This document shows positions 1-5,833 of a stretch of 7,189 bases of DNA, in pieces; the stretch's first letter is position 1, and each line of letters begins with the position of its first letter. The notes under the pieces are model-generated. The model was not told where the DNA came from. It saw nothing but the letters and a program-made list of their open reading frames with translations, and searched no databases. Both the position numbers and the translations under genes were made by a program. The stretch is from Chryseobacterium gleum. Its GTDB lineage: Bacteria; Bacteroidota; Bacteroidia; UBA10329. The stretch covers positions 1 to 7,189 of the forward strand of contig CAMCFW010000103.1 of the NCBI GenBank assembly GCA_945874195.1, read 5' to 3'.

Positions 1-302
1 ACGGCATTCATGCCAATGAGCGCGTTCGCCCCGATGTGCGCGCCATGCACGATGGCACCGTGGCCGATGTGCGCGCTGGCCTCCAGCCGCACCACCACAC
101 CCGGGAACATGTGAATCGTACAGTTCTCCTGCACGTTGCAGCCGTCCTCGATCACAATCCTGCCCCAATCGCCACGGATGGCCGCACCGGGTCCGATATA
201 GACATCCTTGCCGATCTGAACATTGCCGATGACACTGGCCGTCTGATGAATGAACGCGCTCGGATGGATAGTGGGGCGCATGCCGTTGAATTCGTAGATC
301 AT
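1..302 (-). CDS. paaY: PaaY-like gamma-carbonic-anhydrase-fold thioesterase (partial, N-terminal 100 residues)
   Basis: This is a left-handed beta-helix (hexapeptide-repeat) protein that starts at 302 and runs off the window edge, so only the first 100 codons are seen. Repeats of the form [IV]G-x4-[IV] are visible throughout. The gamma-carbonic-anhydrase metal-site set is present: RGD at residues 43-45, Gln58, Asn60, His64, His81 and His86. The segments RGDWGRIVIEDG, QENCTIHMFPG and IGHGAIVHG align well from memory with E. coli PaaY (196 residues). PaaY is a thioesterase that hydrolyses dead-end CoA thioesters formed from the unstable ring epoxide. The ATG overlaps the stop of the preceding 75-codon ORF by one base (TGATG), so it is the likely start and is probably translationally coupled. 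A general YrdA-type carbonic anhydrase homolog is possible, but position in the paa operon favours PaaY. Confidence 0.88.
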   Translation of the reverse strand, partial: MIYEFNGMRPTIHPSAFIHQTASVIGNVQIGKDVYIGPGAAIRGDWGRIVIEDGCNVQENCTIHMFPGVVVRLEASAHIGHGAIVHGAHIGANALIGMNA

Positions 303-529
303 CAGCAATCCTTGTATTTATCACGAAGGCCTTTTCGTTCTCGAAGCATTTGCATCCATTTTTCCAGTCTTCTTAGCAGGGTGGCCTCTTTCTTTGGTTC
401 GGAAATATGATCCGCATACTCCTTCAGTCCACAAGCAAGAATGCATTCCCTATGTATTACAAGAATCGGCTGTTGCCAGCTACTCGCTTTATCCTCTATG
501 TATGCGTCAACCTTTGGGGACATCGTCAC
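302..529 (-). CDS. Unrecognised 75-residue protein encoded between paaJ and paaY
   Basis: I do not recognise this family. The reading frame begins with GTG at 529, giving a 4-base GTGA overlap with the paaJ stop, and ends with TGA overlapping the next ATG by one base. An ATG two codons further in (523) is an alternative start and gives 73 residues. The protein is soluble, with no signal peptide or membrane segment. Residues 18-33 (WQQPILVIHRECILAC) look like a beta strand followed by His26-x2-Cys29-x3-Cys33. Residues 44-75 are highly charged and probably a basic amphipathic helix (LLRRLEKWMQMLRERKGLRDKYK), with a terminal Cys75. Perfect fit at both ends, with no frameshift, argues for a real gene. 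Its role is unknown. Co-translation with PaaJ and PaaY suggests a small partner or regulator in CoA-thioester handling, but that is inference only. Confidence 0.72.
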   Translation of the reverse strand: MTMSPKVDAYIEDKASSWQQPILVIHRECILACGLKEYADHISEPKKEATLLRRLEKWMQMLRERKGLRDKYKDC

Positions 530-1731
530 GCTCTTTCAATAATGGTAGCATAGCCCTGCCCCACTCCGATGCACATCGTCACCAAAGCGTAACGTTTCTG
601 TGTTTTCTGAAGCTGAATGGCCGCTGTTTGTAGAATGCGCGCTCCGCTCATGCCAAGCGGATGACCGATGGCAATGGCGCCACCGTTCGGATTTATGCGC
701 GGGTCGTCATCTGCCAGACCCATTTCGCGCGTACAGGCCAGAACCTGAGCGGCAAATGCCTCATTGATCTCAATCACATCCATTTGATCAAGTGTGAGTC
801 CGGCACGTTTTAGCGCCTTTTCCGATGCATAAACAGGTCCGATTCCCATGATGCGCGGCTGAACACCTGCAACAGCAGCCGAAACGATCCGTACCATCGG
901 TTTCAAGCCGTGATCCTTCAAACCCTGTTCAGAGGACAACAGAATGGCTGCTGCCCCATCGTTCAGACCCGAACTGTTCCCAGCAGTGACCGAACCGTCC
1001 AACATGAACGCTGGACGGAGTTTTTGCAATACTTCAATCGTGGTCTGAGGCTTAATGAACTCATCGTGTATGAACACGGACGGGTCGCCTTTCCGTTGCG
1101 GAATTTCAACCGGAACAATCTCTTCGGCCAACCTACCGAATTCACGTGCCTCGGCCGCTTTCATATGCGACAGGTAGGAAAATCGATCCTGAGCCTCTCT
1201 TTCAATTCCGAATAACGCCACAAGATTTTCGGCAGTCTGTCCCATGGCATCCGTTCCATACAATTCCTGCATTTTCGGGTTGATAAAGCGCCAACCGAAG
1301 CTGGTATCGTGCATCTCAGAATCTCTTCCGAACGGTTGACTTGCCTTAGAAATGACCCACGGACCACGCGTCATGTGTTCCACTCCGCCCGAAATGTATA
1401 AATCACCATTTCCTGTTTGAATGGCGCGTGTCGCGTTGATCGTGGCAGCCATTCCGGAGGCGCACAGACGGTTCACGGTTTCGCCACCAACTGTCCACGG
1501 TAATCCTGCGAGCAGCAATGCCATCCGCGCAACATTCCGGTTGTCCTCCCCTGCCTGATTGGCACAACCGAAAATAAGGTCTTCAATGGCCTTGGGATCC
1601 ACGTTCGGATTGCGATTCATCAACTCTCGGATGGGAATGGCCGCCAGGTCATCGGCACGAACTGGAGCCAATGTTCCTCCGAAATTGCCTACCGGGGTGC
1701 GGATGGCGTCAACTATATATGCTTCCTTCAT
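526..1731 (-). CDS. paaJ: 3-oxoadipyl-CoA / 3-oxo-5,6-dehydrosuberyl-CoA thiolase PaaJ
   Basis: A class II thiolase that performs both CoA-dependent cleavages of the pathway: release of acetyl-CoA from 3-oxo-5,6-dehydrosuberyl-CoA and of succinyl-CoA plus acetyl-CoA from 3-oxoadipyl-CoA. The acyl-accepting nucleophile Cys90 lies in NRLCASGM, His357 in GHPLG, and the acid/base Cys387 in CIGVGQG. The stretch VRADDLAAIPIREL...GCANQAGEDNRNVARMALLLAGLP is typical of the PaaJ/PcaF subfamily. I choose the ATG at 1731 because it gives 401 residues, the length of E. coli PaaJ, begins MKEAYIVDAIRTPVG in register with it, and forms an ATGA overlap with the paaI stop. An upstream in-frame ATG at 1740 would add only three residues. 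PcaF of the beta-ketoadipate pathway is nearly indistinguishable by sequence, but the operon context supports PaaJ. Confidence 0.96.
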   Translation of the reverse strand: MKEAYIVDAIRTPVGNFGGTLAPVRADDLAAIPIRELMNRNPNVDPKAIEDLIFGCANQAGEDNRNVARMALLLAGLPWTVGGETVNRLCASGMAATINATRAIQTGNGDLYISGGVEHMTRGPWVISKASQPFGRDSEMHDTSFGWRFINPKMQELYGTDAMGQTAENLVALFGIEREAQDRFSYLSHMKAAEAREFGRLAEEIVPVEIPQRKGDPSVFIHDEFIKPQTTIEVLQKLRPAFMLDGSVTAGNSSGLNDGAAAILLSSEQGLKDHGLKPMVRIVSAAVAGVQPRIMGIGPVYASEKALKRAGLTLDQMDVIEINEAFAAQVLACTREMGLADDDPRINPNGGAIAIGHPLGMSGARILQTAAIQLQKTQKRYALVTMCIGVGQGYATIIERA

Positions 1732-2153
1732 ATTTCCCATTCTTTTCCAGTTCGATAGACCGTTCCTTTAAACAACGCAACAATCTCTTCGTTCTGATCT
1801 TTAACTTCAATTTGGTAAATACCTATCTTGGTGGTGAGGTTTTTTTCCGTGGCAATGGCGGTAAGAATATCACCTTGCTTCACGGCCTTGGTGTGCGATA
1901 TGGATGTTTCGATGCTGACGCTTTGGATGCCGTGTCCGTTTGAGGCAAACGCCAGTGCACTATCGGCCAAACTGTAGGTGATACCTCCATGGGCAATGTC
2001 GAAGCCGTTTAACATTTCCTTGCGAACAGTCATCCGCAGAATGGACGTCCCGGCACCGTCTTCCACGCGTTCAATGCCGAGCCATTTGCTGAACGGATCA
2101 TTGTTGAACATACGGTCGACAACGCGTGTAGCAATTGACTTTTCCTCGGCCAT
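1728..2153 (-). CDS. paaI: Hotdog-fold hydroxyphenylacetyl-CoA thioesterase PaaI
   Basis: A 141-residue hotdog-fold thioesterase of the PaaI family (E. coli PaaI is 140 residues). It hydrolyses ring-hydroxylated phenylacetyl-CoA and similar stalled thioesters, freeing CoA when the pathway backs up. The signature NGFDIAHGGITYSLADSALAFASN covers residues 49-72. HGG is at 55-57, and Asp64 in LAD sits where the PaaI catalytic aspartate falls on the long hotdog helix. The C-terminal half alternates strands typical of the hotdog sheet (SVSIETSISHTKAVKQGDILTAIA). There is no signal peptide, so it should be cytoplasmic. The ATG overlaps the paaH stop by one base (TGATG) and its own stop overlaps the paaJ start, so translation is likely coupled on both sides. 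Confidence 0.95.
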   Translation of the reverse strand: MAEEKSIATRVVDRMFNNDPFSKWLGIERVEDGAGTSILRMTVRKEMLNGFDIAHGGITYSLADSALAFASNGHGIQSVSIETSISHTKAVKQGDILTAIATEKNLTTKIGIYQIEVKDQNEEIVALFKGTVYRTGKEWEI

Positions 2154-3319
2154 CAGTTATAGAATTTCTTGCCTTCTTTAACCATTCTTCGTAGGAGCAC
2201 GCAGGCGCGATAACGCTCTTCGCGGTAATCGTCATATAAGTGGTCCAGTCGATAAAGCACATGCTCCAAACCGATCTCATCGCCCCAGGCCAGAAGCCCT
2301 TTCGGGTAATTCACCCCTTTGGTCATTGCCAGATCGAGGTCTTCTTTCGAAGCTACTTTCAAATGATAGGCATCGATGGCTGAATTGATGAGCAGACACA
2401 CCACGCGGTTCACAATCAGTTCGCCCAAGGCTTTGCTTTTGTTCGGTTCAGGCTGAACGGCCCCTTCGGAGTAATCGAAGTAGCCTCGACCGGATTTTCT
2501 ACCTAAGAGTCCGCCCTCCACCAAGCGTTGCTGAATGACCGATGGCCTAAATCGAGGGTCGTAAAAAAAGGATTGAAAAGCGGTTGATGTTACAGCAAAG
2601 TTGATGTCGTTCCCAATCAGATCCATAAGCTCGAACGGCCCCATTCGAAATCCGCCCATTTCCTTCAAAGCCCAGTCGATGGTTGCTTCATCGGCAATTC
2701 CTTCTTCGAGCATTCGGATGCTTTCACCATAAAATGGACGTGCTACACGGTTCACAATGAAACCGGGTGTGTCCTTGGTGATGACGGGCACCTTTCCCCA
2801 TGCCTTCATCAGGTCTTTCATCTCATTTGCCAATCCATCCCGCGTCAGCATACTCGGAATGACCTCAACCAAGGCCATAAGTGGTGCAGGATTGAAAAAG
2901 TGAATGCCCATGACCCTGCTTGGGTCTTTCAGCTTACCGCCTATGGCAACGATGGGCAGCGTGGATGTGTTGGAAGCAAGTATCGCGTCAGTATAACAGA
3001 TCATTTCCAACTCCTGAAAAAGTCCTTGCTTAATCTCGAGATCTTCTATGATGGCTTCGATGACAATCCCGCAGCGCTTAAGGTCGTCAATGCTTTTGGT
3101 GTAAGTAATTCGTTTGGCGCAGGCTTTCGCTTCGTCAAGGCCCAACTTACCTTTTTCAGCCAAACGGGTAAAAATGGCCTGATGGCCCTTTGCCGCCCGT
3201 TCAAGCGCGTCTGCGTTGCTATCATTCAGAAATACTCGGTGTCCGGCCTGAGCAGCAACCTGAGCAATTCCTGCGCCCATACTTCCGGCACCCACTACTC
3301 CAACTATCAAGTCGCTCAT
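2153..3319 (-). CDS. paaH: 3-hydroxyadipyl-CoA dehydrogenase PaaH, short form
   Basis: An NAD-dependent 3-hydroxyacyl-CoA dehydrogenase that oxidises 3-hydroxyadipyl-CoA to 3-oxoadipyl-CoA. The N-terminal Rossmann domain (about 1-185) carries the dinucleotide loop GAGSMGAG at 10-17. Active-site residues match the family: Ser119 in SNTST, His140 in HFFNPAP, Glu152, and Asn190 in PGFIVNRV. The first 3HCDH helical domain spans roughly 186-283 (PFELMDLIGNDINFAVT, LGRKSGRGYFDY). A second such domain follows at about 298-388, with GVNYPKGLLAWG and EERYRACVLLRR. At 388 residues it is about 85 shorter than the roughly 475-residue E. coli PaaH. The missing part is the linker between the two C-terminal domains, replaced here by a short Pro/Asn-containing loop near 285-297. 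The start overlaps the paaG stop as ATGA. Confidence 0.94.
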   Translation of the reverse strand: MSDLIVGVVGAGSMGAGIAQVAAQAGHRVFLNDSNADALERAAKGHQAIFTRLAEKGKLGLDEAKACAKRITYTKSIDDLKRCGIVIEAIIEDLEIKQGLFQELEMICYTDAILASNTSTLPIVAIGGKLKDPSRVMGIHFFNPAPLMALVEVIPSMLTRDGLANEMKDLMKAWGKVPVITKDTPGFIVNRVARPFYGESIRMLEEGIADEATIDWALKEMGGFRMGPFELMDLIGNDINFAVTSTAFQSFFYDPRFRPSVIQQRLVEGGLLGRKSGRGYFDYSEGAVQPEPNKSKALGELIVNRVVCLLINSAIDAYHLKVASKEDLDLAMTKGVNYPKGLLAWGDEIGLEHVLYRLDHLYDDYREERYRACVLLRRMVKEGKKFYN

Positions 3320-4098
3320 TCTCCTTTGAATATAGGTTTGCGCTTTTCTAGGAAAGCGTTGATCCCTTCCGCATTGTCATAACTTCTGCCTGCTCTTCCT
3401 TGCAGGTCGCGCTCCACTTCTAGCTGTTGATCCAGATCGTGAATCAGGCTCATGTTCAATGCCTTTTTAATGAGACCGAGCCCCTTGGTTGGCATCTTGG
3501 CCATTCTCTGCGCCAAAGCAAAAGCGCCATCGCGCAACTCAGCATCCGGAAAAACCTGATGGACCAGGCCTAGGTCTTTACTTTCCTGCGCGGTCATCTT
3601 ATCACCAAGCATCATCATGGCGGCAGCCTTGTGCAGGCCTACTGTTCGTGGTAGAAAAAATGTTCCACCCGTATCTGGAATCAATCCGATATTGATGAAA
3701 GATTGGATGAATTTGGCGCTTTCGGCTGCCACAATGATGTCGCAGCAATACGCCAGATTGGCACCTGCACCTGCCGCCACGCCATTCACGGCCGCGATAA
3801 CCGGTTTCTTGATGGCGCGTATCTTCCTGACCATCGGATTGTATTTCGATTCGACATGCTCTTCAATACTGGCCGAGTTGGGTTCAATGGCCTCTTCAAG
3901 GTCCTGTCCTGCGGAAAAGGCCCGCCCAGCTCCGGTTATCATCACGCAGCGGACCGCAGGATTTTCCATGCAATGGTCCAAAGCCGATTGAACATCGTAG
4001 GCCATCAATTGATTGAAGCTATTCAGTTTACCGGGACGATTGAGGGTGATGATGGCCACACCATCTATGATCTCGAAATCTATGATATCAAATGTCAT
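3316..4098 (-). CDS. paaG: Ring 1,2-epoxyphenylacetyl-CoA isomerase (oxepin-CoA forming) PaaG
   Basis: A 260-residue crotonase-fold protein, close in length to E. coli PaaG (262). It converts the aromatic ring epoxide to the seven-membered enol ether oxepin-CoA and can also shift double bonds later in the pathway. The CoA-binding and oxyanion segments are present: LNRPGKLNSFN, GAGRAFSAGQDL (56-67) and AAVNGVAAGAGANLA (102-116). Both glutamates of true enoyl-CoA hydratases are absent (Asn114 and Phe134 occupy those places), while the PaaG-type Asp142 in GLIPDTGG is kept. This marks it as the isomerase rather than the hydratase PaaF. The C-terminal LEVERDLQGRAGRSYDNAEGINAFLEKRKPIF also matches PaaG. 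It is the first gene of the downstream overlapping block and lies 110 bp from the oppositely oriented gene, so it probably has its own promoter. Confidence 0.94.
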   Translation of the reverse strand: MTFDIIDFEIIDGVAIITLNRPGKLNSFNQLMAYDVQSALDHCMENPAVRCVMITGAGRAFSAGQDLEEAIEPNSASIEEHVESKYNPMVRKIRAIKKPVIAAVNGVAAGAGANLAYCCDIIVAAESAKFIQSFINIGLIPDTGGTFFLPRTVGLHKAAAMMMLGDKMTAQESKDLGLVHQVFPDAELRDGAFALAQRMAKMPTKGLGLIKKALNMSLIHDLDQQLEVERDLQGRAGRSYDNAEGINAFLEKRKPIFKGE

Positions 4099-4118
4099 TC
4101 GCGTGTTGTTTGAGCGGA

Positions 4119-4126
4119 CTAAGGTA
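4119..4126 (-). promoter_or_regulatory. Possible -7 element for the paaG block
   Basis: On the minus strand the octamer TACCTTAG matches five of the six fixed positions of the Bacteroidota sigma-ABfr -7 box (TAnnTTTG). It lies about 20 bases before the paaG ATG, giving a plausible short leader. There is no proper -33 TTG at the expected 19-21 base spacing, only TTA. This is weak evidence, suggested mainly by the need for a promoter between the divergent genes. Confidence 0.25.
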
Positions 4127-4129
4127 AAA

Positions 4130-4137
4130 GTTGCAAC
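4130..4137. promoter_or_regulatory. 8-bp palindrome GTTGCAAC in the divergent gap
   Basis: A perfect 8-bp palindrome lies immediately upstream of the candidate paaG -7 element, in the 110-bp space between paaG and the exported-protein gene. The position would suit an operator controlling paaG. The palindrome is short, does not extend outward, and may be chance. Confidence 0.2.
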
Positions 4138-4160
4138 GAAGTGACACTAATCATATGTAG

Positions 4161-4168
4161 TATGTTCG
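4161..4168 (+). promoter_or_regulatory. Possible -7 element for the small exported-protein gene
   Basis: The octamer TATGTTCG matches five of the six fixed positions of the Bacteroidota -7 consensus and lies 40 bases before the ATG at 4209. No TTG is found at the normal -33 spacing. A-rich sequence just before the ATG (4187-4198) is typical of leaders in this phylum. Confidence 0.22.
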
Positions 4169-4208
4169 GATCTTATACCTTGCTTCAAAATTTAAAACCT
4201 TATAGACC

Positions 4209-4508
4209 ATGAAGTACCTGTTATCGTTTGCAATAGTAGTGTTGCTTTCAAATCCGTTCGACCTGTTTGCACAGGAGGCCATGTATTCGAAAGACGATTT
4301 TATGAAAAAACTCACTGCAGTTAAAGAGATCCATGTGAATATGCCTGGTTGGGAGTACACCTATGGTGGAGCTTGGACACAAACGATGGTGATTGAAAAT
4401 GACTACACCTTGAGCTTCACACGAGGAAATGTGACACACTCGTACGACCTTCGAAAAATAACTTACCTGCAGGAAGAAGGGAGTTATGCAAGACTTTGGT
4501 TCAGATAG
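4209..4508 (+). CDS. Small predicted exported protein, function unknown
   Basis: This 99-residue protein is encoded against the direction of the operon. Residues 1-21 look like a Sec signal peptide: Lys2, a hydrophobic core LLSFAIVVLL, and a likely cleavage after Ala21 (LFA before QEA). There is no lipobox cysteine. The mature part (about 78 residues) has no cysteine. It contains an acidic/basic helix-like stretch (YSKDDFMKKLTAVKEIHV), an aromatic-rich turn (GWEYTYGGAW), then alternating residues suggesting three or four beta strands ending ARLWFR. The whole reads as a complete small periplasmic or secreted domain, not a fragment. I do not recognise the family. It sits 110 bp from paaG (divergent) and 27 bp from the end of paaD (convergent). 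Nothing visible links it to phenylacetate breakdown. The signal peptide and sensible fold pattern argue that it is real. Confidence 0.75.
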   Translation: MKYLLSFAIVVLLSNPFDLFAQEAMYSKDDFMKKLTAVKEIHVNMPGWEYTYGGAWTQTMVIENDYTLSFTRGNVTHSYDLRKITYLQEEGSYARLWFR

Positions 4509-4509
4509 G

Positions 4510-4541
4510 ATCTGACCCATTCCCCACAAGGGTGATCAGAT
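4510..4541. terminator. Weak inverted repeat between convergent paaD and the small gene
   Basis: ATCTGACCC (4510-4518) can pair with GGG plus TCAGAT (4530-4532 and 4536-4541), forming a 9-bp stem with a 3-base bulge and an 11-base loop. A further TCAGAT at 4501-4506 can pair with the same left arm, so two structures compete. There is no T-run on either side, so this is a poor intrinsic terminator. It is listed because the two genes converge here and no better candidate exists. Confidence 0.25.
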
Positions 4542-5018
4542 ACATTTGAAGTAATCGAACGGCTCTTGGCAGTCGTTGCACTGATACAATGCTTTACAAG
4601 GTGTTGAGCCGAACTGGCTCAACATTTTTGTTTTACGCGATCGGCAATTGGGACAGGTCACTTCCTTCGGATGACCTAACAGTGCGTTCTTGTCTGAGGT
4701 TGATTGCTCGGGCGGGGCGATCCCATAATCCTGAAGCGCCTTACGGCCTTTCTCGGTTATCCAATCGGTGGTCCAGGCCGGGGAAAGAACCGTTTTGATG
4801 GCGTATTCATCGAATCCGACCGCCTGAAGGGCAGCTTCTATATCTTCTTCCATCACCTTCATGGCCGGACAACCAGAATATGTTGGTGTGATGGTTATTT
4901 CCGGATTTCCGTCAACGAATCTCACATCGCGGACCACTCCAAGATCCACCAGACTGAGAACCGGAATCTCTGGATCCATCACTTCATCTAGTATTTTCCA
5001 AAGTTGCTCTGAGTTCAA
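4536..5018 (-). CDS. paaD: PaaD, Fe-S cluster assembly factor for the phenylacetyl-CoA epoxidase
   Basis: A 160-residue PaaD-family protein thought to help insert the [2Fe-2S] cluster of the reductase PaaE. The N-terminal MIP18/DUF59 domain (about 4-105) shows DPEIPVLSLVDLG (15-27), TPTYSGCPA with the conserved Cys50, and PAWTTDW. The C-terminal part is a zinc-ribbon-like cysteine set: CPNC at 122-125, Cys141, CNDC at 147-150 and Cys159, ending EPFDYFKCI as in E. coli PaaD. The start is odd. No in-frame ATG precedes the first helix, and the only plausible initiator is TTG at 5018; an in-frame stop lies two codons upstream, and the first ATG (codon 14) would delete helix 1 just before DPEIP. 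That TTG lies inside a 7-bp repeat block, 53 bases after the paaC stop. Confidence 0.93.
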   Translation of the reverse strand: MNSEQLWKILDEVMDPEIPVLSLVDLGVVRDVRFVDGNPEITITPTYSGCPAMKVMEEDIEAALQAVGFDEYAIKTVLSPAWTTDWITEKGRKALQDYGIAPPEQSTSDKNALLGHPKEVTCPNCRSRKTKMLSQFGSTPCKALYQCNDCQEPFDYFKCI

Positions 5019-5065
5019 AATTCAAAGTTTAGGGTTCAACGTTTCGAGTCCATTGAACGTTGAAC
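5013..5065. repeat. 7-bp tandem and inverted repeat block between paaC and paaD
   Basis: Reading the minus strand, four adjoining 7-mers (5040 down to 5013) are GTTGAAC, CCTAAAC, TTTGAAT and TTTGAAC. On the other side of an 11-base centre, two 7-mers lie in the opposite orientation (ATTGAAC and GTTGAAC on the plus strand, 5052-5065). A perfect 10-bp inverted repeat, GTTCAACGTT (5034-5043) with AACGTTGAAC (5056-5065), has a 12-base loop and could form a hairpin in the mRNA. The last 7-mer contains the TTG start of paaD and its second codon. I recall similar TTGAAC-type 7-mers between genes in some Bacteroidota genomes, but cannot check that here. Confidence 0.8.
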
Positions 5066-5071
5066 TCAATA

Positions 5072-5833
5072 CTACCACTCGCAGCCGGGATAGGTCCGTT
5101 GCATGTATTGAAGCTCGGAAAGAATATGGCCCATGTGCTCCGTATGTCGTCCCTGTTTGCTTCCGACATGCATCCATCCATCTTCAGGGGTGGTCAAAGT
5201 TGCTTCGGTAAGCACGGCTTTCACACGTTCTCTCCAAACTGGACGCAGAAGTTTCAGATCGGGTCCAATTCCGGCATCAACTATCACGGCATCGCTTTCG
5301 TCTTCTGCAAACAGATCACCTGTGTAAGCCCAAATATTGTCGAACGATGCTTGAATTTTAGCGTGACTTTCTTCCGTTCCATCGCCCAATCTAAGGGTCC
5401 ACTCGGTGCTTCTTCTTAAATGATAAGTGATCTCTTTAATGGCCTTGGCAGCAATGGCGGCAACGGTCTCGTCCGTTGATTTAACAAGTTCCGAAAAAAG
5501 AAGATGATTGAATTGATCCACAAGGAGTTGACGGGCAATTGTATCGCCATAGTGTCCATTCGGCAATTCGCAGATCAGGGCATTCCGATAGTTTCTTTCA
5601 ATTCGGAGGAAGGCAATATCATCTTCGTCCCTCCCTTTTCCTTCCACTTCTCCAGCATAGGAATATATGGAACGTGCATGTCCTAAAAGATCCAATGCCG
5701 TATTGATAATGGCAATGTCTTCTTCCAGTTCGGGTCCGTGTCCGCACCACTCGCTCAGCCGATGACCGATAATGGCCGAACTATCGCCAAGGCGCAAGAG
5801 GTAATTGTATAAGGCCTGATTCTTCTCCATCAT
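5072..5833 (-). CDS. paaC: Phenylacetyl-CoA epoxidase structural subunit PaaC
   Basis: A 253-residue ferritin-like helical protein that pairs with the catalytic PaaA and holds the epoxidase together. Recognisable PaaC segments are IIGHRLSEWCGHGPELEEDIA (21-41), ALDLLGHARSIYSYAG (46-61), LPNGHYGDTIARQLLVDQF (90-108) and the C-terminal GRHTEHMGHILSELQYMQRTYPGCEW. Where PaaA has ligand motifs E-x2-H, this protein keeps the histidines but loses the glutamates (Leu49/His52 and Ile135/His138). It therefore should not bind a di-iron centre, as known for PaaC. I prefer the ATG at 5833, which overlaps the paaB stop as TGATG. A GTG one codon upstream (5836, GTGA overlap) and an ATG at 5830 are also possible. 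The 53-bp gap to paaD is filled by 7-bp repeats. Confidence 0.96.
   Translation of the reverse strand: MMEKNQALYNYLLRLGDSSAIIGHRLSEWCGHGPELEEDIAIINTALDLLGHARSIYSYAGEVEGKGRDEDDIAFLRIERNYRNALICELPNGHYGDTIARQLLVDQFNHLLFSELVKSTDETVAAIAAKAIKEITYHLRRSTEWTLRLGDGTEESHAKIQASFDNIWAYTGDLFAEDESDAVIVDAGIGPDLKLLRPVWRERVKAVLTEATLTTPEDGWMHVGSKQGRHTEHMGHILSELQYMQRTYPGCEW

Noticed and set aside
36..410. Plus-strand open frame of 124 codons opposite the paaY start
   Set aside because: It lies antisense to a well-conserved beta-helix coding region and its translation is His/Arg-rich without any domain pattern.
2900..3382. Plus-strand open frame of 160 codons opposite paaH
   Set aside because: It is antisense to clear dehydrogenase domains and spans the paaG/paaH junction; there is no recognisable motif or leader.
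3316..4098. Annotation of this gene as enoyl-CoA hydratase PaaF
   Set aside because: Both hydratase glutamates are replaced (Asn114, Phe134) and the PaaG-type Asp142 is present, so it is the isomerase.
3617..4113. Two overlapping plus-strand open frames opposite paaG
   Set aside because: Both are shadows of the conserved crotonase-fold gene with no independent support.
4248..4529. Minus-strand open frame opposite the small exported-protein gene
   Set aside because: The plus-strand frame has a signal peptide and beta-strand pattern; the minus frame shows no domain-like features and its cysteines follow no known motif. It would keep the operon co-directional, so it was weighed, but it is weaker.
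4510..4541. Strong bidirectional intrinsic terminator
   Set aside because: The stem is bulged and no T-run follows on either strand; it is kept only as a weak candidate.
5027..5033. TTTAGGG-like 7-mer resembling a plant-type telomere repeat
   Set aside because: Only a single copy occurs, inside a diverged TTGAAC-type 7-mer array of a bacterial operon; the likeness is coincidental.
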